Source of the DNA: Thermoplasmata archaeon
GTDB lineage: Archaea; Thermoplasmatota; Thermoplasmata; Lutacidiplasmatales; UBA184
Length of the DNA: 64,000 nt
Direction: 5' to 3'
Assembly (NCBI GenBank): GCA_022750335.1
Contig: JAKIVX010000007.1
Coordinates: 1 to 64,000, forward strand
Shown here: piece after piece, positions 1 through 10,687 of the stretch
Position numbering within the stretch: the first letter of the stretch is position 1
How the letters are laid out: each line of letters starts with the position of its first letter
Made by a program: the position numbers and the translations under genes
Notes under the pieces: generated by a model
The model's database searches: none
Told to the model about the DNA's origin: nothing
Seen by the model: only the letters and a program-made list of their open reading frames with translations

Positions 1-110
1 TCACGGGCACCGGGTCAGGTCCTGACGGGAGCAGCCTTACCGTGACCCATCGACGTCGGCGGGTCAACGGAGCCGAGGGGTGTGTGGGGATTCCGTGGAG
101 TTCACTCGGG
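1..110 (+). ncRNA. SRP (7S) RNA, 3' part, truncated by window start
   Basis: Bases 13-36 GGTCAGGTCC-TGAC-GGGAGCAGCC match the universal helix 8 symmetric-loop motif GGUCAGGUCC-GGAA-GGAAGCAGCC; basal helix CACGG (2-6)/CCGTG (40-44). 3' end not determined. Confidence 0.75.
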
Positions 111-207
111 CGGCAATCCTACTGGCCTAGCACGGCGGACCCGCTCTCGAAAGTAGGGTGAGGGACGTTCGGGATTCGCCCGGGGAGGGGAACTCGTTCG
201 GACGATC

Positions 208-1047
208 TCATGCGCGCGATGAAGAGGCGAGGCACGCCCGGATCAGTTTGCCCGCCTCCGCAACGGCGTCGGCTTGTTCGGGGAGGAACGTCCTTCGGAC
301 CGCGGTGGCGGTGAGGAGGTAGAGTTCGAGCGCCGCGTCGCAGCTCCCGACCACATCTCCCCGAGGAACTCCGAGCGCCGCCCGCTGGGCCGACCGCCAT
401 CGCCCGCCCACCCGACGACCGACGCGTTCCCACAATTCGTTCTCCGTCCCATAGAGGATCCGTCGATGCACTGCCAGGACGATCGCCATGCGATCGGCGA
501 GGAGGTTTCGCTGGACGGCCGCCGTCTCGAGGCTGCCCTCGGCCATCGCGCGGATGAGCTTGATCGCCTCCTCGGCCGACTCGGTGACCTGATCAGCCAC
601 CCACCGATCGCATCGGGAGGCGATCGTCGACCAGCGAAACCGGCGCGCCTCGGCCTGGATCCGGGCCGCCACACCCCGGGGGTCGTAGACCAGCAGCGCG
701 GACCGCCACCCCGGCACGCTCCCACCGACTCGACGGGGGTCCAGGAGACGGCGACGCTCGGCGCGTTCGGTCGTGCGCTCGACGTGGACCTGGAATCCGC
801 CCCGGAGGAGGGTCTGGTGACCGGACCGGCGACCGAGCACCCACATGTCGATGTCCGAGCCCCGGTGGGCCTCGCCCCGGGACCAACTCCCTCCGAGGAC
901 GACCGCGATTGCGCCGCGGTCGGCGAACCGGCGCGCGAGCGTGTCGAAGACGACCCGGCCCCGGAGCTGGTCGGCGATGGTCGCCGGAGGGTTGAGCGCC
1001 CTCCACCTACGGGCGGAGGCGAGCCCGGTTCGCTCGCGCATGCCCAT
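208..1047 (-). CDS. nucleotidyltransferase-domain protein
   Basis: GGSWSRGEAHRGSDIDMWVLG matches the GSxxxGxxxxxSDxD NT motif; start chosen at internal MGMRERTG. Confidence 0.65.
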   Translation of the reverse strand: MGMRERTGLASARRWRALNPPATIADQLRGRVVFDTLARRFADRGAIAVVLGGSWSRGEAHRGSDIDMWVLGRRSGHQTLLRGGFQVHVERTTERAERRRLLDPRRVGGSVPGWRSALLVYDPRGVAARIQAEARRFRWSTIASRCDRWVADQVTESAEEAIKLIRAMAEGSLETAAVQRNLLADRMAIVLAVHRRILYGTENELWERVGRRVGGRWRSAQRAALGVPRGDVVGSCDAALELYLLTATAVRRTFLPEQADAVAEAGKLIRACLASSSRA

Positions 1048-1181
1048 CCTCTGACGCTCGGAGGTTCCGAGGGGACGCCCCCCGTTAAGCCCTCGGACCC
1101 GGAAGGCGCCGCAGGGCGGCCCGGCGGTCGGAGTCACCGCAATTAAATAGTCGATTCGAGCGTTTCTGCACTACCCAACCG

Positions 1182-1475
1182 ATGCACAGCTACATCGACC
1201 TGTACTTTTCCCCGGACGGAGTCTCCCCGCTCGACATCGCCGACCGACTGCGCGCGACGGCGGGGCTCTCTTTCCTGGTCGGAAACCACGACCTCGCGTT
1301 CGAATGGGACACGGTCGAACAGTTCCGCGCCACGCTCTCCAAGATACACGAGGCCCTCCGGGGTTCCGGGGTCAGCTACCGCGTGGAGACGGTGGCGGAA
1401 GAGTCCGCCTTCGTGGACCCGATCGCCTGGCCTCCGCTCCTGCCCCGGAGCCCCTCGACCCACCCCGGTTTCTGA
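1182..1475 (+). CDS. hypothetical protein (97 aa)
   Basis: ORF preceded by TATA-like attaaatag about 35 bp upstream. Confidence 0.55.
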   Translation: MHSYIDLYFSPDGVSPLDIADRLRATAGLSFLVGNHDLAFEWDTVEQFRATLSKIHEALRGSGVSYRVETVAEESAFVDPIAWPPLLPRSPSTHPGF

Positions 1476-1514
1476 GGGGTCCCCCACCCCCCCGCTTCCA
1501 CTGGAACCCGAATC

Positions 1515-1967
1515 CTACCAGCCCTCGTCCGCGGGGTCCACGGCCTCGCGCTCGAGCGCCGTGCGAACGGAGGTGGGGATCTCCTTCTTGGTCCCGGATC
1601 GATAATCGAACGATACCACCACGGTCCGCCCCCGAGCCACGACGGTGGGTGGGTCGGTGAGCGTGAACCGGTAGAGGAGGGAGAAGCTGGTGCGGCCGAG
1701 GGGACGGGACGGAGCGATCTCTCCCACCAACGAAGCGCCATACGGAACGGGAGCGAGGTAGCGGCACGTGGCTTCGGCGATGATGATGTCGATCGATGCC
1801 GGGTCGTGAGTAGAGAGGAGAGGGAGGTAGTAGTCGCAGCGCAGGGTTTCCATGTAGGGAAAGTACGCCGCATGGTTCAGGTGGTTGAGGACATCGACAT
1901 CGTGGTAGGGGACGTAGAACGTACGACGGACCGGCCAGGGCCGGGATGAGGAGGAAGGGGCCGTCAT
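1515..1967 (-). CDS. acyl-CoA thioesterase, 4HBT hotdog fold
   Basis: RTFYVPYHDVDVLNHLNHAAYFPYMETLR, typical YbgC/4HBT N-terminal motif; start at MTAPSS. Confidence 0.75.
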   Translation of the reverse strand: MTAPSSSSRPWPVRRTFYVPYHDVDVLNHLNHAAYFPYMETLRCDYYLPLLSTHDPASIDIIIAEATCRYLAPVPYGASLVGEIAPSRPLGRTSFSLLYRFTLTDPPTVVARGRTVVVSFDYRSGTKKEIPTSVRTALEREAVDPADEGW

Positions 1968-2121
1968 CGCTCCCTCCACCCTCGTGGTTCCTATATGGGG
2001 TCGATGGGGTAGGCGGGGGACGGGCTCGGGTCCGTTCGGGTCGGTGCGCAACGTGCCTGGGCCGGAAACAGGTTCCACAGGAAATGGGGGGGTGGGGGCC
2101 GGTCCGCCCGCTCCGGGCGAG

Positions 2122-3414
2122 ATGGCCGCCACCGTGGCCCGCCTCCGTGCCGTGACCCGTCGGCACAGCGCCCGGTTCGAGCACGCGATCCCGCTCATCG
2201 CGAGCGAGAACCTGCTCTCTCCCTACGCCAAGGAACTCCTCATCAGCGACCTCCACTCGCGGTACGCAGAAGGACTCCCCGGCGAACGGTACTACGAGGG
2301 GAACGAGGACGTAGACGAGATCGAGCGGATCTGCCTCGACCTCGCGAAACGCCTGTTCCGCTGTTCGTTCGCGGACGTCCGCCCCACCTCGGGCACGGTC
2401 GCCAACCTGGCCGTACTGAAGGCGCTCACCGAGGTCGGGGACCTGGTCGGCACCAGCCGGCTCGCCGACGGGGCCCACATCTCGAGCGCCGGGTTCGGCG
2501 CGTTCGGCCTGCGCGGCGTGAAACCCCTCTACTACCCTTGGGATGCGGAACGGATGACGATCGACGTCGCGCGGACCCGCGAGGTCCTTCGGGCCGTCCG
2601 TCCCAAGACCTGCCTGTTCGGCCTCTCCCTCTTCCTCTTCCCGATGCCCATCGAGGAGCTCCGACCCACGCTCGAGGAGATCGGCGCGCGCGGTTGGTAC
2701 GACGGGGCTCACGTCCTCGGCCTCATCGCCGGCGGTCAGTTCCAGGACCCGCTGCACGAAGGATGCACCGTCCTCTCGGCCTCGACCCACAAGACGCTCC
2801 CCGGTCCCCAGCACGGGATCCTGCTCGGGCAGACCGAGGACCCCGAGCTGCGGAAGAAGCTCGAGAGCGGAGCCTTCCCCGGCGTGACGAGCAACCATCA
2901 CCTGCACGCGATGGCGGCGCTCGCGGTCAGCCTGGCCGAGCATCTCGAGTTCGGCCGGGAGTACGCGCGCCGGACCGTCCAGAACGCCCAGGCCCTCGCC
3001 CAGGCGCTGCACGAGCGCGGGTTCGACGTGCTCGCCCCCCACCTGGGCTTCACGAAGTCGCACACGATCGCGGTACGGGTGGAGAAAGAAGGCGGAGGGG
3101 AGTCCGTCGCCACTCGCCTCGCCGCCGCGTCCATCATCTCGAACAAGAACCTCCTGCCCGGCGACAAGAGCCCGAAGCATCCGGGCGGGGTCCGCCTCGG
3201 GACCCCCGAGGTCACCCGCGTCGGCATGGGGCCGAAGGAGATGGTCCGAATCGCCGAGCTGTTCGACGACCTCCTGCACCGGGGCAAGGACCCCGTCACG
3301 GTCGCGTCGGCGGCGTCCGAGCTGAAGAGCGGGTTCGCGACCCTCCAGTACTGTTTCGGGGCCGGCGAGGCCGCGTACCGATACTACGACCTGGTGGGGC
3401 GCGACCCGTCCTAG
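2122..3414 (+). CDS. glyA: serine hydroxymethyltransferase (archaeal type)
   Basis: IPLIASENLLSPYAKELLISDLHSRYAEGLPGERYYEGN and STHKTLPGPQHGILL PLP-lysine motif. Confidence 0.9.
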   Translation: MAATVARLRAVTRRHSARFEHAIPLIASENLLSPYAKELLISDLHSRYAEGLPGERYYEGNEDVDEIERICLDLAKRLFRCSFADVRPTSGTVANLAVLKALTEVGDLVGTSRLADGAHISSAGFGAFGLRGVKPLYYPWDAERMTIDVARTREVLRAVRPKTCLFGLSLFLFPMPIEELRPTLEEIGARGWYDGAHVLGLIAGGQFQDPLHEGCTVLSASTHKTLPGPQHGILLGQTEDPELRKKLESGAFPGVTSNHHLHAMAALAVSLAEHLEFGREYARRTVQNAQALAQALHERGFDVLAPHLGFTKSHTIAVRVEKEGGGESVATRLAAASIISNKNLLPGDKSPKHPGGVRLGTPEVTRVGMGPKEMVRIAELFDDLLHRGKDPVTVASAASELKSGFATLQYCFGAGEAAYRYYDLVGRDPS

Positions 3415-6300
3415 TCGGGCCGTCCCGCGTCCGGTCCGGGGTCTTCCGTCATCTCGCGCCGCGCGGCAGCGGAGCGTTCGAGCGCGTCGGGGTCCAGCAG
3501 GATGAGGGGCGGACCGTCCGCGGAGACGACGAGGCAGAAGCGTGCGACGCCGTCCGGTCCCGTGCGGGCCCCGAGCGTCCCGTCCGCGACAAGCGAGGCG
3601 ACCCAGTCCGGTAATTCCGGGGGAGCGGGCGCGACGCCCCAGCCCGACTCCAGGCCCGCGAGGTCGATCGCCCGCGCGTCCCGGACCAGCGCGATGACCC
3701 GATCCCTCCCTTCGACCAGGCGGCGGAGCTCCTCCTCGGGCGGTCCGTCGTCCCGGGTTTCCACGGCCCGCTTCCGCCGCTGGGCCCAGGCCGTGAATCC
3801 GACCCCGACGGCGCCGACCGGGGCGAGGGTCGCGAGCGAAACGAACGGCGCGCTCAGGAGGGGTGCGCCGGTCGACGCGGGAGGAATGGCGATCGGCCCG
3901 AGGAGCACCGTGCCCGCGGAGTTCGTCTCCGTTACTTCGAGCGATCCTCCGGCCTCGGTGCGCGACGTGTAGTTGACCCAGACGCCGGTCGCCCCGGGGC
4001 CGACGGAGACGACCGGAACGATCGACTCGTTCGACGTACCCCCGCTCTGGAACAGGATGTCCACCGCGGCTCCCAGCGCCGGATTGCCGTACTCATCGGA
4101 GATGCGCCAGAAGGTGCGGTTCGCACGGGTCCCTGCGAGTAGGACCGTCGGGTCGTACAGGTGCAGGTGGGCGAGGTCCGCGACTACGGTGACCTCCCCT
4201 CCGACCGTCCGGTCGAGCAGGCCCGCCCCCTCGAGGCGCACGAGGTACGCGGCGGCGTGGGTCGCGGTGAACGTGAGTGCGAGGCGACCGAGATTCCACG
4301 CCGACGTCGGGATCACAAAAGTTCCCCCGGCGTCCTCGACAAGGGCTCCGACTCCGGAGGCGTTGACCCACACCGGGGTCGGTCCGGTCCCGTCGCTCGT
4401 GGTGAACTCGACGTCGCCGGCCTCGGAAAAGGCGGGAACGGTCGCGCCCTGCAGATCCTCCGCCTGCCACACGACCGCGACCGGAGCGCCGGCCGTGACC
4501 GGCGCAGCCCCGGGGGCCACCACCTCCGCCACCGTCGAGGCCACGGCCGGACCGACCGTCACAAGGGTCGAGGTGCTGGTGAGGGTCCCGAGCGCGTCCA
4601 CCACGGTGAACGAGAGGGTGACGCTCCCGGGCAGTGGGGGCACCCAGGTCATCGAGACGGGACCGTCGGCGTCGAGGACCCCCGTCGCGATCGGGGTCGC
4701 GGTTCCGGAGGCGTTCCACCAGAATCGGAGCGGCACATCGCCCCCCGTAACCTGACTGGAGAGGGAGGTCGGCGCGTCGGCGAGGATCGGGGTGGAAGTC
4801 GCGATCGACGAGAGCGAGAGCGGCGCGACGACAGCCACCGCGAAGGAGGTCGACGCATTCGTTCCCTCGCGATCGATCACCCAGGCCAGGGCCGAGTACG
4901 TGCCGGGGGTGGAGTAGACGGGCGCGAACGTCCAATTGGGCCCGGGCGACGTGGAACAGAGCGGAAGCCCGAACCCGGGCGCCACGCATGCGCGGGCGTA
5001 CGGCGTGGTTCCGGAACCGGGGATGGCCGAAACCCGGATCGAGATCGGACTACCGGAATATCCCGCCGGTAGGCCGGGCGAGAGGTCGATCGCGGGAGGC
5101 GGAGACACGGTGACGGAGGGGAGCGACCCTTCGCCGACGGAGAACGTGTTGGTGAGTTGCACGGTCGGGTCGGCCGTGCCCGGAGACGGGTAGGTGACCG
5201 CACCGGCGCAGGCGAGCGAGACCGTATCCTCGCCCGAGGGGGAGGAGGCGCAGGACCAATCGACCGGAGCCAGTCCGAGTCCTGGTCCGATGAGCGCCGT
5301 GTACGAGTATCCGGCCGCTCCGCTCCCGTCCGCGGTGAACGAGACCGCGCCGCCCGCATCGAGGTACGTCCGGTTCGCATCCCCTCCGGAGAACGCGGTC
5401 GGGACGGCCACGAGAGTGACAACGATCGGCCCGACGGCGAACCGGTTCGTGCCGACCCACGCCGAGGCGGCGACCGAAAGTTGACCCGCCCCCGCGCCCG
5501 GCAGCGCCTCGAGGGTCACGTTCGATCCCGCGCCGGGGCCCACGAACGTCCAGCCGGTTCCCGTGAGGTTCCAGGTGATGTTCGGACTCAGCGGACTCGC
5601 CTCCCCCACCGCATTCACGGCTTGAACGGCCCAACCGACCGGATCGCCCGTGCTCAGGACGCGCGACGTGCCTCCGGGGTTCAGCGTGAGGCCGCCCAGC
5701 TCGGCCACGAGCGTGACGCTGAGCGACGTGCCGTTCGCTACGGTTCGGAGGTCGTACCCGGAAGGGAGCCCCGACGCGGGGGCGACGACGAGGGGCCCGA
5801 ACGACCCGCTTGACGTGATGCATTCCGTCGGGGTGCAGTGCGAGGAAGGGAACACCAGCTGGAGCGCGAACGTTCCATTCGTACCACTGTTCGCTGCTCC
5901 GTCCAACGCCTCGCAGGCGAGCGAGATCGTCGTCCCGGTCGTCCGATTGACGGTCTTCTCATCAGTCGAGTAGTTGTAGGTGAGGTTGAGGCCGGCCGCC
6001 GCGCTCGAGTTCAGCGGTCCCCCCACGACCGTGACGACGCCCGTGTAGGAGGTGGGGATGGAGCTTCCCGCGCAGGCGGCCGAGGACGACGGTGTCGATC
6101 CGCTGGGGGGAGCGACGGAGGCGCCTCCCCCAGTAGCCACGAGGGTCGAGAGGAGCAACAGGCCAAGGATACCCCAGAGGCCGAGGCGAACGGGTCGGAC
6201 GATCCGTAGGACGGACAACCCCCCTCCGTCCGGTTGCCCCAGGGGGCGACCGCCCGCTCGGACTGGGACGCCGAACCTTAACCGTATCGAATCGGGGTTT
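3411..6300 (-). CDS. large secreted/membrane-anchored protein, Ig/PKD-like repeats, C-terminal TM plus cytoplasmic domain
   Basis: N-terminal hydrophobic segment (LGLWGILGLLLLSTLVATG), Thr/Ser/Gly-rich ectodomain, late TM followed by RRKR; exact start uncertain. Confidence 0.7.
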
Positions 6301-6318
6301 CCCCCTGGAAGGTGGGAC

Positions 6319-7257
6319 GTGGGGGTCTTACGCCGGGCGGCATGGCCCGGCGTGTCGGCTCCGACCCGGACGTACCTCACGCCCCCGCGCCTCGCGTCGC
6401 TCCCGGTCGAGCGGCATCAGCTCGAGTATTCGTCCCGTTCGCTCGTCTTTGCCGAGGATGGTCCTAGGATTCTCCGGGCTTGGGGACCTCCAGAGCGGCC
6501 GTGGGTAGTGAGCGTCGAGGCGCGCGGGGGACGGTGGGCCATCGAGGCGTGGGGCGCGGACCCCCCTGAGGCGCGCGCAGCCGTCCGAGCGCTCTTCTCG
6601 CTCGACCATGCGCTCCCGGAATTCTACCGTCTGACCCGACGTGAACCGATCCTCGCCGGAACGGAGCGCCGGTTCCGGGGGCTCCGGATCCCGCGCGACG
6701 CCAGCGTGTACGAGTCCGTGCTCTACGCGATCATCGGCCAGCAACTTTCTGTCCAGGCGGCGCTCTCGATCCAGCGACGACTGTTCGAACAGACCGCTTC
6801 CGTCCTGACGGCCGGCCGGACGGAGGTTCCATCCGTTCCCCCTCCGAAAACGCTCCTCCGACTGGGGGCGGAAGGTCTCCGCGCCACCGGTCTCAGCGGA
6901 GCGAAATCCCGAGCGATCCTCGAACTGGCCGCGGCGCCGTCCACGAGTCCCCTCCGGGAACCGCAGCTCGGGACGATGCCCCTCGATCAGGCGATCGAAC
7001 GCCTGGTCGAGATGCGCGGGGTGGGCCGTTGGACCGCGGAGAACTCGCTCCTGCGCGGGACGGGACGCACCGACGTGTTCGTGGCCGGGGATCTCGGAAT
7101 ACGGGTCGCGCTCGCGGAGAACGGGATCCTTCCGAGGACCGCGCCCGAGGCAGCGGCGCGCGCCTGGGGCGAGAAGTGGTACCCGGGCTGGGGGAGTTAC
7201 GCGACCCTCTATCTCTGGAGAAAGCTCGTCGCGGATCGAAAAGCGCTCGCCGGCTAG
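6319..7257 (+). CDS. DNA-3-methyladenine glycosylase / HhH-GPD superfamily (AlkA-like)
   Basis: ESVLYAIIGQQLSVQAA and LVEMRGVGRWTAENSLLRGTGRTDVFVAGDLG (HhH-GPD motif); GTG start chosen. Confidence 0.85.
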   Translation: MGVLRRAAWPGVSAPTRTYLTPPRLASLPVERHQLEYSSRSLVFAEDGPRILRAWGPPERPWVVSVEARGGRWAIEAWGADPPEARAAVRALFSLDHALPEFYRLTRREPILAGTERRFRGLRIPRDASVYESVLYAIIGQQLSVQAALSIQRRLFEQTASVLTAGRTEVPSVPPPKTLLRLGAEGLRATGLSGAKSRAILELAAAPSTSPLREPQLGTMPLDQAIERLVEMRGVGRWTAENSLLRGTGRTDVFVAGDLGIRVALAENGILPRTAPEAAARAWGEKWYPGWGSYATLYLWRKLVADRKALAG

Positions 7258-7784
7258 CCCTCGCTCCCTGCGAGTGGGAAGCGCGCGATGGTCCGATGGA
7301 TCGCCCCGGCCGGCTCGAGGCGGCTCTCTACCAACTCGACCGAGGTGACGCGGACGACCTCGGGCGGGCGGTCTCCTGCCTCCGTCCGAAACAGAAGGGC
7401 CGCGCGTTCTCGGTCGCGGGGGGAGCGAACCCGGAACAGCGTGACGTGCGGGACGAACGGGGTGCGGTCCGGGGCTACGCCGACCGACTCGACCACCTCC
7501 CGGACGACGCGGGCGAGGGCCCTGAGTTCCGCCACCCCCCGGGTCACTCCCCGCCAGACGACGCGCGGCCGGTCGACCCCCGGAAATGCGCCGAGTCCTT
7601 CGACGACGAACTCGAAGGGGGCGGTCCGTGCGACGGCCGGGGCCAGCGCTCGGGTCAGCGCCTCTACGGTCCCTTCCGTCACATCCCCGAGGAAGCGCAG
7701 GGTGAGGTGCCCGGTCGCCGCGGCCGTCGAGGGCGATCCTTCCGCGGCGCCTCCGGGCAGGGTCACCGCCACGAACGCGCGCAC
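7254..7784 (-). CDS. thpR: RNA 2',3'-cyclic phosphodiesterase
   Basis: Two HxTx motifs: HLTLRFLGDV and HVTLFRV. Confidence 0.85.
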   Translation of the reverse strand: MRAFVAVTLPGGAAEGSPSTAAATGHLTLRFLGDVTEGTVEALTRALAPAVARTAPFEFVVEGLGAFPGVDRPRVVWRGVTRGVAELRALARVVREVVESVGVAPDRTPFVPHVTLFRVRSPRDRERAALLFRTEAGDRPPEVVRVTSVELVESRLEPAGAIHRTIARFPLAGSEG

Positions 7785-7791
7785 GGGGCGG

Positions 7792-10392
7792 CTACGGTGA
7801 CGGTGGGCTTACCGACTCCTCCACGGCCGCCGGGGACCGTCCGACCTCCCGGCGCACCGTCCACGAGGGACCGAGCGTCCAGACCTGCGCCCGGTCGGGA
7901 GCGAGGCCCAGCGACCGCAGCGTGCGCCGGACCCTTCGGGCCCGGGCGGCGTCGCCCACCAGGAAGAGGGCGAAGGCCCCGCGCGCATTCGCCTTCGCCC
8001 AGCCGCGGCGGATCCGTTCAGGCCGCAACGCCCCCGAGACCTCCGCCTCCAAATGGACGTCGCGACCGGAAAAGCACCGCCAGGCCCACCCCGTTCGGAT
8101 GCGGTCGAGGGTGCGCGCCACCGCGAACGGTTCCCGCGGGATCGAGGGGCCCATCTGGCGGAAGAGGGCGTCCGGGAGGGTCGTGTCGAATCGCCCCTGG
8201 CGCACGATCTCGATCACGTGACCTCGCCGGGCGAAGACCCGGAACGCCCGGAGCAGGAGCGCTCGATGCTCGGAACTTTCCGACACCGCTCCGGTCGGAG
8301 CTCCGAGCCCCAGCCGCGCCTCTCCGGCCGAGGTCAGTCGAACGGAGGATGGGGTGACCGCACACTCCGCGCCCCGCGCGACGCGGACCCACGCCCGTTC
8401 GAGCTCGGCGGCGTCGACGAACGGCGCGACCAGCGCGACTGCGGCGCGGACGACCTCCGACGGCGCCAGCGGTCGTCCCGTCTCCTCGGCGGCCAGTACC
8501 GCCAGGAGGAGCCGGTGCACGGCCCCATCGTCCTCCGGTGGGGTTGACGTCCTCGGGCTCACGTGGAATTCGTTCCGGGTGGCCGTGACGGCCGAGGACC
8601 AGGACGGAGCGCCCTCCGCCGGTCGAAGGATCGAGGTCCGCCACCAACGCGGCGATGCGGAGCGCGGGTCAAGGACGATCGCGAGGCCGGTCGGCAGCGA
8701 CGCGAGCTCGGCCGCGCTCGTCGCGCCCCCGAGACCGACCCAGGGCCCGACCGTCGCGGCCGTGGCCGCCGGAGTCCGGAACGCGACGAAGGTCGTCGCG
8801 GCTCCCGCGGCGGCCGCGCGCAGTTCCGGCGCGAGACGTTCCGGGTACTGGGTCGCGACGAGGGTCTCGACCCCGAACTTCCGCCCCTCGGCGAGGATCT
8901 CGGAGACCAGGCGCGGAGGGAAGCTCTGCACTTCGTCGAGCACCAGCAGCACCGGACCCGGAGCGTCGGACGGCCGAGCCTCCCCGACCAACCCCAGATA
9001 GATCCGCCCGAGCACGAGCGTGGCTGCGAACGCGGCGGCCTCCGGTCCGAGGGTCGCGACCGGCAGGCGTACGAACAGGCCCCGACCCGCACGGATCAAC
9101 GCCCCTACGTCGAGACCGCCGTCCGTGGGAGCGAGCAACTCCCCGAGTTCCGGCACGAGGACGACCTTAGAGAGCCGGGTCGCCGCCGACCAGAGGAACT
9201 CCGGGTTCCGACGCACGATCGGACCGAGCTCCTCGAGAAAGCGGGCCGTCGCCGCACTCGTGGACTGCAGGAGTGCCGCGTCCCGACGGCGCGGATCCGT
9301 CAGCAAGGCGTACAGGTCGAGGAGCGTCCCGCCCGATTCGAGCACCAAACGCGAGAACGTGTCGAAGATCCGTTCGAGTCGAAATCCCCAGGCGAGTTCG
9401 GCGCCGTCCGGGGTGAGACGCTTGACTGCGGCGACGAACTGACCCGCGGCTCGGTCGACGGACGAACCGGCCATCGTGAGCCCGGAGATTCCTGCCACGG
9501 GCGAAGCGCTCGCGTCGATCGCGACGAGACGAAGCCGCTCCGCGGCGGTCAACGCACCCAGGATCGAGGGCGCGAGATCCCCGTGGAGGTCGAGGACCAC
9601 CACCGACTGGCCAGCGAGGATCGCCTCCCGGGCCCGTCGGGCGAGGAAGGTCGTCTTTCCCGCGCCCGACGACCCGAAGACCACCGTGTGGCCAGGCTCC
9701 CACGCTCGTCGGACCCCGCGGTCGCGGAATCCGAGCTCGGGAGTCTCCTCGAGCAACGTTGGCGGGACCGCGCACCAGGCCGAACGGCGCAGCGATCGGA
9801 GGCCGCCCCGCCGCCAATCCCGGCGAGTTCCGACGGGCGCGTCGCGCACCGCGACCGGAACCCGCGTCCCACCGACCCAATCCGAGCGAACGCGCGCACC
9901 GAGCGCGTCGAACAGTCGGTCCCGTCCTTCTCGGGTGGACGCCGCTACGCGGAACCGCACGGCCACGTGGACCGTCGCGGATCGCGCCAGGACCCAGAGC
10001 ACCTGGACCGCGGACCAACCTCCGATCGAGGCCCACGGGTCGAGGGAGGCATGGGCCGGGCTCACAGAAGGGCGCGTCCACCGTGGTTCGACGGCTTCGC
10101 TCCGTTCGGGAGCCAGCACGCCGAACCGATCGAAGGCCGTCAGTGGCGGTTCGGGCGCGGCCGGAATCGGGCCTCCGACCCGACCCCGCGCACCGGGGAC
10201 GGTGAGGGGCCCCGGGCCCCCCAGCAGTTGGGCGGGGCGGACCGAGATCGTGGGGGTGGGTCGGTCCATCTGGGACTCGAACACCGCGCCCGCGGGAGGT
10301 TGTGCTCCCGCGATCGCAAGCGCCAACGCGCGGTAGACGAATCGACGTTCGAAGTACGGACCTTCGACGTGGATCGGACCGACGTCAGTCAC
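7792..10392 (-). CDS. HerA/VirB4-like (DUF87-type) ATPase
   Basis: Walker A GSSGAGKTTF, HGDLAPSIL, Walker B VLLVLDEVQ, ATQYPERLAPELR sensor region. Confidence 0.8.
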   Translation of the reverse strand: MTDVGPIHVEGPYFERRFVYRALALAIAGAQPPAGAVFESQMDRPTPTISVRPAQLLGGPGPLTVPGARGRVGGPIPAAPEPPLTAFDRFGVLAPERSEAVEPRWTRPSVSPAHASLDPWASIGGWSAVQVLWVLARSATVHVAVRFRVAASTREGRDRLFDALGARVRSDWVGGTRVPVAVRDAPVGTRRDWRRGGLRSLRRSAWCAVPPTLLEETPELGFRDRGVRRAWEPGHTVVFGSSGAGKTTFLARRAREAILAGQSVVVLDLHGDLAPSILGALTAAERLRLVAIDASASPVAGISGLTMAGSSVDRAAGQFVAAVKRLTPDGAELAWGFRLERIFDTFSRLVLESGGTLLDLYALLTDPRRRDAALLQSTSAATARFLEELGPIVRRNPEFLWSAATRLSKVVLVPELGELLAPTDGGLDVGALIRAGRGLFVRLPVATLGPEAAAFAATLVLGRIYLGLVGEARPSDAPGPVLLVLDEVQSFPPRLVSEILAEGRKFGVETLVATQYPERLAPELRAAAAGAATTFVAFRTPAATAATVGPWVGLGGATSAAELASLPTGLAIVLDPRSASPRWWRTSILRPAEGAPSWSSAVTATRNEFHVSPRTSTPPEDDGAVHRLLLAVLAAEETGRPLAPSEVVRAAVALVAPFVDAAELERAWVRVARGAECAVTPSSVRLTSAGEARLGLGAPTGAVSESSEHRALLLRAFRVFARRGHVIEIVRQGRFDTTLPDALFRQMGPSIPREPFAVARTLDRIRTGWAWRCFSGRDVHLEAEVSGALRPERIRRGWAKANARGAFALFLVGDAARARRVRRTLRSLGLAPDRAQVWTLGPSWTVRREVGRSPAAVEESVSPPSP

Positions 10393-10687
10393 GGTCCCCG
10401 CGGATTGCGAGCGCGTTCTGGACCAGTTGGTCGATCTCCTCTTCGAGCGAACGCAGCCGGTTACGACGGGCAAAGGCGATCAGGACCGGGGTTCCGACGA
10501 GGTGCGGGACGGGCCGGTCGTACTCCCACAGACGGATGTGCCACAGCAGTCGTCCGTCGGGAAAGCGGTAGAGACGTGCGGCAGGTCGATACGGTCCCGC
10601 GAGTGGAAGGCGCACCCTCCCCACGCATCGGACCTTCGGCGTCGATCGGCAACGAACGAGTTCGGCTGGGCATTCTAGACCGCTCAA
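10385..10687 (-). CDS. hypothetical protein (100 aa), overlaps start of the ATPase
   Basis: Same strand, short overlap with downstream ATPase start; probable operon. Confidence 0.5.
   Translation of the reverse strand: MSGLECPAELVRCRSTPKVRCVGRVRLPLAGPYRPAARLYRFPDGRLLWHIRLWEYDRPVPHLVGTPVLIAFARRNRLRSLEEEIDQLVQNALAIRGDRD

Noticed and set aside
1372-3279. 635-aa minus ORF antisense to SHMT
   Set aside because: Overlaps strong SHMT (and thioesterase) coding; Arg/Gly/Asp-rich translation without domain motifs, typical of GC-rich antisense frames.
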